A stretch of 64,000 bases of DNA from JAEZJZ01 sp050949055. Its GTDB lineage: Bacteria; Bacillota; UBA994; UBA5500. The stretch covers positions 310,001 through 374,000 of the forward strand of contig JBMNFA010000009.1 of assembly GCA_050949055.1 (NCBI GenBank). The letters are read 5' to 3'. The position numbers and the translations under genes are program-made. Below, piece by piece: positions 63,090-64,000 of the stretch. The notes beneath the pieces are model-generated. The model searched no databases. It was given only the letters and a program-made list of their open reading frames with translations, and was not told where the DNA came from. Within the stretch, counting starts at the first letter, position 1; every line of letters begins with the position of its first letter.

Positions 63090-63146
63090 TTCTGTGCCGC
63101 TGTCGACAACTAGGGCGATCAGCAGCAAGCGAATGGGGGACTGACT

Positions 63147-64000
63147 GTGTCTTTGGATAAGATAGTGGCTATAGTCAATCCGATAGCCGGTAAGGGAAAG
63201 TGCGCCCGGTTGTGGCCGCAAGTGGAAAGCTACCTGAAGGAGCTGGGCTTGCAGTTTGAGGCGTACTTCACCGAGAAGAAAGGCGATGCAACTAGGTTGG
63301 CGGCGTCAGCCTCAGACCAAGGGGTTGACTGCCTGCTATCGGTGGGAGGAGATGGCACGCTCAATGAAGTGGTAAATGGCGTCTCCCAGCGTCCGGTGAC
63401 CATCGGGGCGATTCCCACCGGCTCGGGAAATGACTTTGTGCGCACTCTGGGGCTCAAACCCCATGACTGGCGCGGTGCCTGTCGCGTTGTGGCCGCTGGA
63501 CATGCCCGCCCCATGGATTTGGGGCAGATCAATGGCTGCCACTTTGCCAATGTGGCCGGAGTGGGTTTCGACGCAGCCGTGGCCAACTGTGCTAACGTCT
63601 GGGCGAAACAGCGGTTCCCTGGTAGCCTCGCCTATATCGCCGCGCTGCTCAAGGTGCTGTCCCAGTTTAAGCCGACCGAGTTGACCATAGAGCTTGATGA
63701 TCAGACGTTCACTGGGGTGGGGTGGCTGGTGGCGGTGGCTAACGCGCAGTATTTTGGTGGCGGGATGTGGGTGGCACCCAAAGCACAAATCGACGATGGC
63801 CTGTTTGATGTCTGCATTCTAGGTGAATTGTCCTGCTCCAGATTCTTGGCCGCCTTTCCTAGTGTTTTCTCGGGCAAGCATCTCGCGCACCCGGCAGTGC
63901 ACTACTATCGCTCCCGCACCGTTAAAGTAAGCTCAGCCGACTCGTTGTTGGTGCAGGCCGACGGCGAGCTGATCGGCCAGACCCCACAGATTTTTCGTCT
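63147..64000 (+). CDS. Diacylglycerol kinase family lipid kinase, truncated by window edge
   Basis: 284 codons are visible and the frame runs off the window. IVNPIAGKGK at the N-terminus, LLSVGGDGTLNEVVNG, IPTGSGNDFVRTLGL and DLGQING are the DagK/YegS/BmrU signatures. The family phosphorylates diacylglycerol or related lipids using ATP. GTG start at 63147 behind TGGGGGA, 57 bases after the DUF4446 gene, so likely one operon. Only the last few residues seem to be missing. Confidence 0.9.
   Translation, partial: MSLDKIVAIVNPIAGKGKCARLWPQVESYLKELGLQFEAYFTEKKGDATRLAASASDQGVDCLLSVGGDGTLNEVVNGVSQRPVTIGAIPTGSGNDFVRTLGLKPHDWRGACRVVAAGHARPMDLGQINGCHFANVAGVGFDAAVANCANVWAKQRFPGSLAYIAALLKVLSQFKPTELTIELDDQTFTGVGWLVAVANAQYFGGGMWVAPKAQIDDGLFDVCILGELSCSRFLAAFPSVFSGKHLAHPAVHYYRSRTVKVSSADSLLVQADGELIGQTPQIFR

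Overview
The window carries the chromosomal replication-origin region of a low-to-moderate GC Bacillota (Firmicutes) bacterium, probably an anaerobic Clostridia- or Limnochordia-like lineage. The grounds are the classical order rpmH-rnpA-yidD-yidC-jag-mnmE-mnmG-rsmG-noc-parA-parB on one side of the origin and dnaA-dnaN-yaaA-recF-remB-gyrB-gyrA-rrn on the other, the presence of Noc and two parS sites, meso-diaminopimelate dehydrogenase, many small ferredoxin-type proteins, strong AGGAGG ribosome binding sites and frequent TTG/GTG starts. The exact taxon cannot be fixed by eye.

Layout. 1-10.8 kb: end of a penicillin-binding protein, comB, diaminopimelate dehydrogenase, then a leftward cluster larB-larC-ABC ATPase-ABC permease-thiN (nickel-pincer cofactor genes, with larC split by an in-frame UGA) diverging from an M28-like peptidase and a D-2-hydroxyacid dehydrogenase. 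10.8-13.4 kb: aroA-aroC preceded by a tiny overlapping leader ORF. 13.6-25.2 kb: scattered small operons (DUF1858 protein, YabE-like cell-wall protein, sfsA, asparaginase, mgsA-NUDIX, paired DUF4097 proteins, ferredoxin, a BamHI/BglII-like nuclease, a split ThrE exporter plus AEC transporter, a polysaccharide deacetylase). 25.4-28.8 kb: a five-gene flavoprotein/iron-sulfur dehydrogenase operon resembling the Hcn/hydroxyproline/opine dehydrogenase family. 29.1-41.1 kb: the leftward chromosome-segregation, tRNA-modification and membrane-insertion block. 41.1-43.4 kb: two DnaA-box clusters on either side of dnaA. 43.4-50.7 kb: replication and gyrase genes. 50.7-57.7 kb: a complete rRNA operon (16S-tRNAIle-tRNAAla-23S-5S). 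57.9-64 kb: XRE-cupin regulator, threonine dehydratase, NYN ribonuclease, a membrane glycosyltransferase, a DUF4446 protein and a truncated lipid kinase.

The most unusual region is the 23S rRNA gene. It is interrupted by four intervening sequences (IVSs), in helices matching H25, H45, H63 and H98. One carries an S23-type four-helix-bundle ORF and another carries a small GIY-YIG nuclease ORF. The GIY-YIG IVS and the non-coding H98 IVS share the same 13-nt inverted-repeat tip, which suggests a mobile rRNA-helix element with a non-autonomous derivative. The other two IVSs and the rRNA spacers are built of heptamer repeats. Other items of note are the UGA inside larC, a perfect Noc-binding palindrome inside aroC, and the aromatic-rich leader ORF ahead of aroA.
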